Below are positions 32,831 to 44,189 of a stretch of 64,000 nt of DNA, in pieces. Origin of the DNA: Owenia fusiformis (lineage: Eukaryota > Annelida > Polychaeta > Sabellida > Oweniidae); the NCBI GenBank assembly GCA_903813345.2, contig CAIIXF020000002.1, positions 35,408,609 through 35,472,608 of the forward strand, read 5' to 3'. Both the position numbers and the translations under genes were made by a program. The stretch's first letter is position 1. Every line of letters starts with the position of its first letter. The notes under the pieces were generated by a model. It was not told the origin of the DNA, did no database searches, and saw only the letters and a program-made list of their open reading frames with translations.

Positions 32831-33070
32831 TGTCCCCACCACATAGTGTGGGGCCATATTGTCGGCCTAGGCGCGTCCGTCTGTCTGTCTGTCCGTCCGT
32901 CCGTCGTACGTCCGGCAGTTTTCTCCAAAACCGCTACAGATATCACCTTCAAATTTTCAGGGATAACTTCTGAGTGCATACAGATATGGATGAAAAAATT
33001 TCAACTCGATACCTACTTCCTGTCGGCCATTTTGAAGTCAAATGCTAAAATCCTTGTCTGCAAAATTTAA
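32831..33070 (+). mobile_element. Tc1/mariner-like non-autonomous element M1, copy in ABCE1 intron 1 (left end)
   Basis: Starts TGTCCCCACCACATAGTGTG after a TA, then a GTCTGTCTGTCC/GTCCGTCC run and conserved body sequence (accttcaaattttcaggga, ctgtcggccattttgaag). After a 540-bp interruption the body resumes at 33612 (ggcttcacagttgcttt). Short open frames here are repeat sequence, not genes. Confidence 0.8.
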
Positions 33071-33611
33071 GACAAGAAAATGCAGCAAACTCCTCGAGTC
33101 GAGGTCTCCAAGTAAAAAAATGCCAGACCCTCTCATATAGGTATATATACTGATTCAAGAGCGTGGCACTGAACGAACCTATATGCCTATTTGTTATTTG
33201 TTTAGTTGTTGGTTGGGTAACATGTTTTTGACGTCACAAATGATGCGAAGAATCTTTAAACCAATCAGTGAAGTCTTATTAATTGTTTGTTTAGTTGTTG
33301 ATGTGGCAATACGTGTCTGAGGTCACTGGTGATTGCATCATATTCCAGTCACGCCATTTTACGACATTGCATAATTTTAGCTGATTTTGGCTTCATTTCA
33401 CTTTATTTGAAAGACTATTAAAAATATAATAATGAGTCAGTATTTTTTTTTATAAATATTAATACTTGAATTTGAGGTCAAAGTCTGAAAATTTGATCAA
33501 CTGATTGAAATCACATTTTAAAGAGGTGAAGAAGTGAATAATTACAGGAGCAAACCCGATCAATGGTTCGAGGTCTCCTACTTTGCGCTGCCTTCGGCAG
33601 AGGAGACCTCG
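33071..33611. mobile_element. insertion nested in the M1 copy
   Basis: In other M1 copies ttaagaaaaacggcttcac is continuous; here about 540 bp intervene. The insert starts near ctcgagtcgaggtctccaag and ends ggcagaggagacctcg, so cgaggtctcc / ggagacctcg may be its inverted ends. No ORF. Exact ends and duplication unclear. Confidence 0.5.
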
Positions 33612-33699
33612 AAAAAAAAGGCTTCACAGTTGCTTTAAAACTTTAACATCTTGTTCAGCTCACTTCATTCTAGATCTGATTAGGTTTTGGACCTGTTAC

Positions 33700-35080
33700 A
33701 GTTCATCTATTAACGAAAGTGTCACTTTGCCGTCCGCCGTACACTCCTTTGCCGTGCGAGTGCGATACCCTTGTTTTACTTGAGCGGCGCGGTCGCTTCG
33801 CGTGTGTGACTACCTCGCGTTTACCTTGCTTTGCGACAGGACTTAACCCGCGAACCGTTCGTGCTTACATAGCTTAACGCCAGTGTTGCCTTCGCTCAAC
33901 GATTGCATACGCATATTAATTAAACTAAACCTACATTATTTTTCATTTACATATGTAGTAGAGACTATATTAACTCAACTTTCAGACAAGATTCTAGTGT
34001 TGCGTTTTTCTCAGTTTCAATGAATATTTGATTCGTCTAAATAGAATACAATTAAAGTGATTACGGATCATTCCATTTCACATTGGTCCAGTGGCACACA
34101 TGTACAAACATTTGAAGCAGTTGTATACGCTTTTCGGTGATTTAATTTTTCTTTAAAAATTACGTTTATTAATAAGTCGACAGGAATGTTACGCCTATTC
34201 TTCTTACAGTAGTTTCGTGCGCGTGCGTACAGTCCCGGAGTAGTTTTGATGAATTAACCTTTTTGGGAGGTTGGGAATACATTTTAAATACCCGTGCTCT
34301 AGTTGCACTCCGGCCTTCAATACTACATCATACACGGGCGGTCGGCTCTGACGAAACCCAGAGCAATATAGCAACCATGTTGCAGTCTGAATCCACTTTT
34401 CTGGCTCTAAACAAGCCATTTGAGAAACTGCATTAATCGGTCTATAATTCTGCAATTTGTCGTCGGAATTCTTAATAAATAACACCATGGTTTAGCTCGG
34501 AACGATAGCTTCCCGATGGTAAAAAAAATAAATTGAGGGAGGAACAGGGTTCACGTACAAGTTCTCTAAAATACGTGTACATGTAGCTAGCCTCTCTGTT
34601 TCTACGTACACAACATCCTGTAAATGCACAAACTGTACAAAGAACATCCATATTTAATTCATCTTTTTAAAGTACTAAAAATTCCGGATTTCAAATTTGA
34701 ATTAAATCCTATATAACATCCATAGTAAGAACAATGTAAAGTATTTTCCATAAATAAGGGGTTTAAATTTAGTGACATGAAATATGTTGTCATAGATATA
34801 GTTTATTTCTACTCCCGGGCACAAGGGCCGATTACAGCTTGAAATTGTGAAATTGAGACTTCGTCTCGTTCCAATACGGAATTTCTCGAGCAGAATATAT
34901 CCTGTATTGCACTTCAAATCATTGAATAACTTTTAATATTATTTACATCCAAAACGTATCGTTCTTACTCTATTGATTCACAACAAGCAACTCTAGGGAG
35001 TATCACAAATAAAAAAACATTTCCTCGCGTGCATTTAACTTCTACAGTGAGTAATTACATGTACTCCCGTGGGTTCTCAA
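33700..35080. other. intronic sequence, with a CpG-rich patch at 33720-33900
   Basis: No gene seen. The patch (cgagtgcgata..., ggcgcggtcgcttcgcg) is unlike its AT-rich surroundings and could be the end of another element. The rest of this stretch of intron 1 is featureless to me. Confidence 0.35.
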
Positions 35081-35084
35081 AGTT

Positions 35085-36580
35085 TCACTTATTTTAGGCA
35101 ACCCCCCCCCCCCTGGCCAAAAACTCTTTCAAAATCATGCAGTTTTTCATAATTCTGACCATTTTTCGTGTGATTTTGGGTCAAATTTGCAAAATGAAGT
35201 CTTCGAATGAACATTCATTTGTCATGATAACCACCGAGATGCAATGGTCAACTTTTGCTTTTACGTTTAATTATAATCAACGCCTTCCCTAAATTTCTTG
35301 TTAGATCATGAATGCCTGACTTCACCAAGTATTTAAATATATTTTGCGTTTTATCATCTTTCCCAAAAGCTACAATTCATGCATAAGGTACAACTACTAC
35401 TGACTTTGCAAATATCAGAATATGGGGATGTTTCAACGACTTCAATCTAGGGATTTATATAGACGGGACTTCCCCTTTTGATAATGTAATTATATATTTT
35501 TCTGTTTTGTAGGTTCCCGTGGGTAGGATACACACAAGAACAATATACGGCCCATCCTAAAGGGGTACAGACACAACAATGGCGTTCTTCAAGTTATAGC
35601 CGTGGAATTATATAGTTTATGCATCTTGCCTCAAGCGACGTGTTAAGTCTGACGTGATAACCCTAAAAAGGTTTATCCCATATTTGGTTTGAGAAACACA
35701 GTTGCTGAATACAAGTGCAAACTATGAAATAACCATAATATAACAATAGATAATGTTTGGCATGCATTGTGTTTCTGTTTCATTGTTTTAGTTGAAAGTA
35801 TATACAAAGAAGTTAATCACCAGGAGGGATTTCATATGGGGAATATCACATGATATGAATATATCCCGAGGGAACGCAGTGACAGAGGGAAATATTGATA
35901 TCATCCGAGGGATATTCTCAATATCATCCCGACAGGTGAATAACGACCTTATACCATGATCAAGAGCAAAATATATCTAAAATCCTCTTTTGAATGAGAG
36001 AAAATGTTTGAAAAAATTAAAAAAATTGTTTTTGAAAAATGAAATTTTTTAAAATACCCGGGTTGATATCCATATCATCCCTCTAATCCCAATATCATCC
36101 ATATCCTAAATATATGATTTATCACTTGCTATTGAATACTGAAATATTGCTCTGACCATTGTGTAAAAAGAATAACTTATCATAAGCAGATTTCTTTTCA
36201 GGGTGTTCAGCGGCGATGTAGGACTGGTAATAAGCGTCACACACCCCGAACGCACATTTCCTCGGATATTAGATCACATAAGCAGTTATACCTGTTTGCA
36301 TGTTTTACTTTTGATTTGATTTGATTGTTTAAATTAGATAAAGTCTAATTTGAATTCTAATTTAAATTAGATAAAATGCGTTCAAATGTCACCAGTGTCT
36401 GGAGGGTTGAGACTTGATTTAGGAATTAAATTAGAATAAGATTTTTTACTATCTGATTTGTTTCCATCATTGTATAACGTTGATCTCATTGATTTATTTT
36501 CTAAACCATTTTCCGTTTTGTTGCATGAGTTACTATCTTGATTTCTGTTAAAATAGATAATGCGTTGCAACCATTTAAAT
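35085..36580. other. intronic sequence with short repeats
   Basis: A C14-type tract with flanking sequence (ctggccaaaaactctttcaa...) at 35100-35180 resembles that at 40983-41080. A cluster of gatatcatcc/ggatattctcaatatcatcc inverted motifs lies at 35850-36110, and an attagataaa/taaattagat palindromic stretch at 36330-36375. No gene seen. Confidence 0.4.
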
Positions 36581-36609
36581 CCTTTTATATATCCTTTTTA
36601 TATCCTTTT

Positions 36610-37215
36610 TTGCTTGTAACCATATTAATTAATGAGCATATGTTTAGAGGGGCATGCCGTTTTATTTTGCCATCTACATTTTATATTATCAGTCGTATCT
36701 TGATATGTTGAGAATTCTTCAGAGACAACTCCCAGACACTATCATGGACCGACTACTTTCTTTAAAGTATAAGCTGCGGCCTTCTTGCCAAGGGGATTTT
36801 TTATTTGACAACTATGAACTTTGACTGATAAAGGCAGAACCAGATCTTTTAATAGGGGTGACAAATTGCAAGCAAAATGTACAAGTGACAACTAACCGAT
36901 CAATTATTCCTTTCAAATTTTTAAAAATAAACATGACAAGGATCGGAATGGTATAAGCAAAAAATATTCAAAAATTCTTGTTAAGTCTCGGAGTTTGCTT
37001 GCTAAATCTGATTTTCCCCTTAATTAATGAGCATAGGTTTTTATGTTTGTTTCTTTGTTTTTATTTCGTTGACAAGTCACATGCATGATGGGTTTATTTT
37101 ACGCGTTTATTTTGCCATCTACATTTAATATTGTTATCTGTCTTGATAAGTTGGGAATTCTTCAAAGATATCTCCGAGAAACTAACATGGACTGGCTACA
37201 TTATTCATAATCTGC
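36610..37215. repeat. diverged direct repeat, two ~185-bp copies
   Basis: Sequence at 36620-36790 (ttaattaatgagcata...cattttattttgccatctaca-type...gactac) recurs at 37020-37205 with about 80% identity by eye. Confidence 0.6.
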
Positions 37216-37912
37216 TTTTGCCGAGGGGGGGGGGGCTCAGCCCCATCAGAAACTTTTCTTCAAGGGGGTGTGGTTTTACCCCCCCCCTTGGGCCTGATCC
37301 GTTTCTATTACTTGGCAGTCAGAAATTGTTTAGCCACCCCTTCCCTCTATCAAATGAACTATGCATGTAGATTCCTCACATGCATAGAACTATGCTTTAT
37401 GTGCTTTATGTGCATTGCAATAATATCAAAATCAGAATTACGCCTTGTTTTCTAGTAACATTCAACAAAAACAAACGCTCAACTAATTGAGACGTTTGAT
37501 TACTTAATCCAGCGACCATTTCCCGTCATTACATTGCAATGGTATGGTGGCCAGAGGAAATGAGCCTGTATTGATATGTGATTATGGATTAAAGTGAGTT
37601 ACCAGTGAAAAAAACTTAGAAAAAAACTTCCGCGCTTGCGCGGAAAATAATTTTGGGCCCCTAAAACCGAAAAGTGGGCCCAAATTTTGAAAACTTTAGG
37701 CCCATTTTCTTCAAAATTTGGCCTGAAATTAAAAAAATAAGACCTTAGAATGCCTAGTAATGACCAAAAAGGCCCACTTTTTGGTGCCTGAAGGCCTTTT
37801 TTGGCCCAAAATTTTTTGAGCCCAATTTTTCTTTTTTCTGGTCCCAACTTAGGGGGGGGGGGGGCTGGCCCCATGCCCCCCCCCCCCCCCCCCGGATCCG
37901 CCATAGGTTACT
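37216..37912. repeat. homopolymer-rich repeat sequence ending GGATCCGCCATA
   Basis: Poly-G/poly-C tracts at 37222, 37276, 37850 and 37875 flank a diverged gggcccaaa/ttttggccc-rich segment. The Gly/Pro-rich open frames here come from the homopolymers. Probably a dispersed element; ends not resolved. Confidence 0.45.
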
Positions 37913-38559
37913 AAGTAAGTGGAAAAGCAACTTTGAGAATTCTAAATTATTTGATACCATTCGCACAGACATTCAATAGGCTAGTTTTTTTTATTCATTT
38001 CATTCCTATCCAACAGCAATCATCCATGACTTTTGATAAAGAGTGAAATCAACTGTTCAGGCTTCATGATCTTGTGAAACTTCAAGAAGGGAACTTAATT
38101 TACATCTGTTTTACTGGTTCAATTTGAATATTCAACTAAGGTTTTATCTCCATTATAGATCTAGGAACTGTTTGGGATGGGTTTGGGGTCTTATATCTAT
38201 GTCACCACCACAAGTAGAGACATTTGTCTCCAACTTTTTTTGTGAACGATGCTTGGTGGTTGGTGTTCGGCGTTCGGCATCTGCAACAAAATGTTATCAC
38301 ACAGGCAGATCAATAGTACTTTGATTAATGATTATTATGGTTATACTTGTAGTGTCATCTTGTAGTATCATGGGAACCAAGGAAACTTGCATGGTATTGC
38401 TAATCCTAAAAAACTTTTAACCCATATAATAATAAGCCTTTTGATAGCAGTTTGATTTTTCATCGAACATAATTGCAATCAACTCCATGATATTTGGAAA
38501 GAGCAAATATTTTGAAAGCAAGTGTAATCAAGTTTCGAGATTTCCGATAAAGTTCAATC

Positions 38560-38910
38560 AAGCTATCACGAAAAGAAGCAGTAGACCAAAGAAGAAGCGT
38601 CGCTATTATCTAGGTCACTCTGTTCAGTGGTCCGAAAGCAAATCTACAGTACTCGTTTCCGAATTTTGTTGTTCATTGTACAATCTTTTATTGATTAAAA
38701 ACTCGGTATACAGACTATTAAAGCAATGACAAAGAAGAATACTTCCGATGTTGTCATTGTTTTATTTAGCGTGCGGGTGTAAAAACAATAATTAGTAATT
38801 AGTTTGATTTAGAACTTTCGGGTCACGCAAATAGCTACACGAAATGCATAGTGAGAAAATATAAACCAATCAAATTTTGTCCTTTTTGAGTGCTTTTTCA
38901 GTATATATTT
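38560..38910. repeat. segment duplicated in inverted orientation at 45.47-45.84 kb (left part)
   Basis: Sequence from gcagtagaccaaagaagaag to gctttttcagtatatattt is the reverse complement, with modest divergence, of 45500-45840. It continues after the 1.3-kb insert at 40206-40255. It is part of an unclassified dispersed element. Confidence 0.75.
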
Positions 38911-40205
38911 CACGGTGTATAACCCAAACGCTCCTACATGCACGACGGAGCGTTTCATTACTGAAATTTAAACAAAGAAACGCTCCGGAGTAGGAAAACT
39001 GTCTGGCGGGAATGATGAGCCGTCTGACAATTTCCCCAATAATGGGAATAAGAGGTATGAGTTACAAATTTCGAGTATACCATTCGATGGGTGTGATATT
39101 CATGTTATACGTGGCTGGCTGTTGACGTTTGAAGCAATTAGGAAGAGCTGTACGAAGCAGTATAGTTATCAAAATTCAAAAACGTATTTGTCATTCTACC
39201 GGTCAAAACCCCTTTTGTCGATACATGTGATTAGTTGAGCCAAGATTAGAGCACCAACGTATATTTTAGTCAAATTCCAATGCTTTAACGCACCATACAT
39301 TATCGTAATAGTGATTTGATGACCGAAAATCCAGTCTTAAAAATGATGACATTCTCATATTCAAGAAACGCTCCGATCTGGTTAACACAGTGAATTGGAA
39401 ACGGTCCGGTAGTCTAGATCTGTTAAGGAAATATATAGCTTGCCTTTTCTTTTCAGGAAGAGAAAGAAAAGATCTATTATACCCCTTGGCATCAATAGAA
39501 GAAAGATTAATTCACATATAACTTTTCGTTTTTTTCTATAGTTTTATGATTTAGCACATATGTAGGCATGACATCATCTAGTGTATAGGCTTTAATCAGC
39601 TAGTTGCACGTTTAGCACCACCAGGTTCAGATGTTTCAATTTGCCTAAAAAGTACAACACGTTTTTGAGAGATAGATTCGATTCGGAACTCTTCTCTAAT
39701 AATCTGAAAATGATATCAAAACAAAAAGGTAAGAGCGTTTCTAAAATTGTGGTCTAAATCGACGGAGCGTTTCGAGGAAAGCAAGCGATTTCTCGAGAAC
39801 AAGTAATGGATTTGGACTGGGATTTTAGGAAATGAGAATATACGAGTTTGTGATCTACTACTTAAACAGAAAGATTAACGTTTTCATAGAAATACTAGTT
39901 TAATTCGTAATTTGTGGTCAAATCGTCATCTTCAGATTCGTTCGATCTACACTACGGAGCTTTGATCAAGCAAATAACAGTTTACCACCAGAAGTTGAAT
40001 AAATAAGATCTTTGCTCACGGTATTGTTCATCGAATGGTACATAATATTTCACCATGACATATGATATGTAAGAGAAACGAGAGAAACAATACTTACGGT
40101 CATAGTAGAATCTTCATTAGCCGCCATTTTATTTCGCTCCGGAGCGTTTCCGCGTAAATGTAACGCTCCGTCGTGCATGTAGGAGCGTTTGGGTTATACA
40201 CCGTG
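38911..40205. mobile_element. 1295-bp inverted-repeat element with perfect 44-bp termini
   Basis: Termini begin CACGGTGTATAACCCAAACG and match perfectly for 44 bp, then loosely for another 30. The 5-bp duplication TATTT lies at 38906-38910 and 40206-40210. The related segment at 45.5 kb lacks the insert (ttttcagtacatatttgcg in its complement), so the boundaries are confirmed by an empty site. The motif AACGCTCC/GGAGCGTT recurs at least eight times, near both ends and inside (39366, 39738, 39762). No long ORF. I do not recognise the superfamily. Confidence 0.85.
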
Positions 40206-41420
40206 TATTTGCGAACGTTCTGATTCAAAGAGCGAATCGCGAAAGGGAGAATTAACTTCATTTCCCCATTGCATTGTATCCCCAGAAAATTAAACAGGTG
40301 GAGGCATTATACTTTTTTTTATTTCAAATTGATATCATATTGCGCCTTTAATGTAGGCCGAGACCATCGTAACTAATTATCCTCAATTTTCTTATTCTTA
40401 TTATTTAAAATGCAACTGTATTCTAAGATCCATTCCTGCACTTTATTGTGTTCAGTACTATGCAAAGGCGTAACCATGGGGAGGGGTGCGACCCCGATAA
40501 CCAATGAAAATAGAACCATTGGATAGAAGAAAATAGCTTTAAAATGCTCTTTATTGAAAGCGTCTAGCTCAATTTTGAAGGCAGTTGCATCAATTTTTGT
40601 AAAACTCAAAACTAATCTTCGAAAAATTTGTTTTTGCCTTGCTTATGCCAAGATCGCCCCCCCCCCCCTGGGTAACCTGACTGACTGAAGGCTGCCTACG
40701 CCCCTCCAGTGTATTAAAATAACTCACGACTTTTTGCTGGCGGGAAGAGCGTCTGAGGATCAATATGATGCAAGCTTTTCCTATTTTTAATTTGAATATT
40801 GAGAAATTGAATCATTATCTGGTCAGAGAGTGGAATGCATCGTACATGTACATGTACAATGTCCAGTTGGAACTGATAATTTAAATTTTCCCTGATCAAT
40901 TTGAAGCAAGTTAAAAAAGTTTGATCTCCTTCTGAGAACTTGTATATTTTTTGGTCAATTTGAAGAAACTTTGGGAGCGGTTGCCCCCCCCCCCCCCCCC
41001 CCCCCTCCCCGGCCTATATTCCTTTCAAATCATGCATTTTTCACCATTCTGATTACTTTTCGCATGATTGTTTTGCCAAAACTGTCAAAAGTTACTCCCC
41101 TTGGTAATAGCCCTCCACCCTCCTAAATGCATATTTGCAGCCGATGAAGAAAAAATATTATATTTGTTTATCAAACAATTTTTAGAAATCAAAATATCCT
41201 GTTTGTGCCGGAAAGAGATCGCCGTGCTCCAGACAATTAATTAGTATTTGTTTTGTATAGTTACTGATCAAAGATGTCAAATTGTGGGAATCATGAATAA
41301 TGACCGTTCAGACCAGCTTTTAAAATACCAACCACCGAACTCCGAACACAAACAATCGAGCACCGTCCACAAAAAGTCGGAGACTATATATATATAATTC
41401 TAGTGGTGGCATAATAACAC
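40206..41420. other. intronic sequence, including poly-C repeats
   Basis: 40206-40255 finishes the duplicated segment. C10 at 40660 and C22 at 40984-41005, with flanks like those at 35.1 kb, mark copies of a dispersed repeat. No gene seen. Confidence 0.4.
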
Positions 41421-41494
41421 TTTCATCCTCCCATGGGTATACGAGGAGTCTTATATCCAATATCCAGTCTCATAATAATCAGAGGCATATTGAT

Positions 41495-42002
41495 CACTCC
41501 CCCCAGTTTTCTGCAAGTTAAAATGCTCAATTCTGCAAGTGAAATTAGTGAATTCTGCAAGAAGAAAGGGCTAATTCTGCAGAAATTCCGCGGATATTCG
41601 CGGCATTTTTTTATATAATATAAATAACTGTTATTAATTTATGTCTTTGTTTAACTTTCTGACGAGAACCGAAAGAAAAACTAATGGTTTTCGAACCAGT
41701 AAACGGGAAAATATCGTGATAGTCAGGTAGTCAGTCACTACATACATGCTGCCATCTAACGGCAGAAATCAAACGATGGCGTTTAGAATTTTCACTTCGC
41801 ATAATTTGGGTTATTTCTGCAAGGGATTTGACTGAAAACGTGTCAAATTGTTACAGGTAAGACTGACTTTTTAAACTTTTGGAAAATATATGGATTCTGC
41901 GGAAAATTCCGCGGAAATTGACCAAAATAGTTGATTCTGCAATTCCGCGGGCAGAGGCAAATTCCGTCCGCGCTCTGCAAACACGGAATCCTGGGGGCAG
42001 TG
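41495..42002. mobile_element. 508-bp MITE with 6-bp target duplication
   Basis: Ends CACTCCCCCCAG and CTGGGGGCAGTG (11/12 match) are flanked by ATTGAT at 41489-41494 and 42003-42008. The interior has many ttctgcaag, ttctgcgg and ttccgcgg motifs in both orientations. No ORF. Confidence 0.8.
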
Positions 42003-42008
42003 ATTGAT

Positions 42009-44180
42009 AATTTTTCAGTTGACTTAATACGCCTCTGTTATAATCATGGACGTCTATCCCGGTCAGATTATTCCTGGTCAATCATCATGCTACATGCAGG
42101 TATATAAGCCATGCACACAGGTATGAAAAAATAACTGTCACAAGAAATGAAAACAAGAATTTTGGAAAGCAACTATAGGTCAAATATCAAAAATATATTT
42201 TAACAACAAAGCAACACAATAAACCGTTGAAAACGTCATTGATTAAAGAAGCACAGAAAGTAATTAGCTTAACTAAATATCTATAATCGTGCTTTAATAA
42301 TCTATATGTATTTTTGCAAGAGTTTGTCCCCGTCTGCTAAGGTGATAATAGGGTTAAGACACACGTTTCTTAAAAAAGAACGTGGTTCTTTAGATAACTA
42401 TTTCTCCCATTTGAACTGTTTACTTGGTCGATTGAGTATAAAGACATAAGGAAAACAATCCCAGGTGAATATGAGAGTGGAACAGTATCCCCCGGGAACG
42501 AAATAGTACACGCTCGGGTACAAGTTCTTTTAAAAACGTGTAACTTAACCTTCTTATAAAACCAAGCAAAGGAAATGTAAAGCTAGCTTAACATCGTGAA
42601 ATGAACAGCCTTTACTATTTTGGGAATATGAAGACTCTCTCTTTCAAGCAATCTAGTGCATGGCTCTGATAAATCAGAATGCTATCTCTAATAAATTAAA
42701 AATGTATAAACTTAAATAAAGTACGCAAAATGCCTATCTAAAAAATAATTATTCGAAATGAATGTAGAGCTCGTCATCAAAATTGTCATCATCACCGTCA
42801 ACGTACCTGCGCCAACTATTTATGAATACCTGGAAGATACATTAAACCCTTAATTATTAACTTTTAAGTGTTAACAATAAAACAAGAAACTGCATGCATA
42901 AGATGAAGTATAAACACCCGGGTATAAACGCATTGTTGGGCGTCGAGGTAGCATTCGCCAATTCAACTGACGGCTGACAGATTCACCAACCAGGCTAATT
43001 CATGTCCAAATCATTTAAATATGAATAGTAACTGTCACTATTCCTTCATTTATGTTTAAAATGGCTTAAAAACTAGGTTAAACCACCAGCCGGCATCCGG
43101 CAGATGAATTAAACTCCTCATTTAACTCACGAGTAGTACATGCCATTATAAGTAATTGAGTTTACCACTGATAAAAAGTAGGTTAAACCACCAGCCGGCA
43201 ACTGAATTCATGAATGCAACCTTAGTTCTAAATTATATCTGAACTGTTTCTGCTGAATCACATGATGCGTTTTACACCTTTCCTTGAGTGAAGACCCCCG
43301 TCCTTCTTTACGTTGTGCCTTCCTCGCATGTGTCCATGTATAACCCCAAAATTCATATGTCCGTCATGTCTGAAGCATTCCATTCATAGAAAGAACCTGT
43401 AAAAAGAATAATATTTAGCAGATTAGATATCAAACGGTGACTGAGACATCAAATGTTTTAACCATGGACCGGGGTTAAATATTGTAGTTGCTTAAAATTA
43501 TATATGATGGGGCATGCAGGCTCAATTAATGTGGGACAGGTATTTTAAAATCAATAACAAAAAATAGCTGTCACAGTGTCACATTCGCTATATGGGCTCA
43601 CCTTTCGCCACTGAGTGGTTATTTCGGGCATACATTTTTAATTAATTGTTTTAATTGGTGTGACTGGATATATCTTGTTGTTAAACGATTTGTTTTGCCC
43701 ATCGTGTATACATGCTGTGTCCCGCTGTCTGCCCCAGCAAAGTATTCACACGTTGTCGAACGATGAGCACATATGTCATAAGTGTGATAGCTCCATAATA
43801 ATTATGGTTTGTTTTAAACCTTAAAAAAACTCAAACATGTCTAAAATGAAAATATTATGAAAACCAGAAGCCTTGTTTCAGTTGTTTTAAATACTGAACA
43901 TTGTATTAACGTTTAATGCTATTTGTAGTATGACACGGGGGCTTTGGTATATTCAGGGCTGAAATCAAAGTCCCACTGAACAAGAAGGGGATTAGGCTAT
44001 TTCATTATTATGTGGACTTAAACATAATGTTTGAAGTGAAAAAATTCATATTTTCGTATATTTCTGTTTATCTTAAAAGGATATCGAATCATTGCATTAC
44101 ACAAATGCGTTGCTTGCAAACATAAGCGAACCTTTAAATTCGACAGACAGTTAACTGTTATTAATTTGATTTAAATCTGT
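42009..44180. other. intronic sequence without recognised genes
   Basis: AT-rich. A ~40-bp duplication aggttaaaccaccagccggc occurs at 43076 and 43181. Otherwise nothing recognised. Confidence 0.4.
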
Positions 44181-44189
44181 AAAAATGTC

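Noticed and set aside
32846-33070. Short protein frames starting MWGHIVGLGAS
   Set aside because: Part of the repeated M1 element, seen also at 55.5, 60.5 and 63 kb.
37599-37972. Gly/Pro-rich small protein
   Set aside because: Created by poly-G/poly-C tracts in a repeat.
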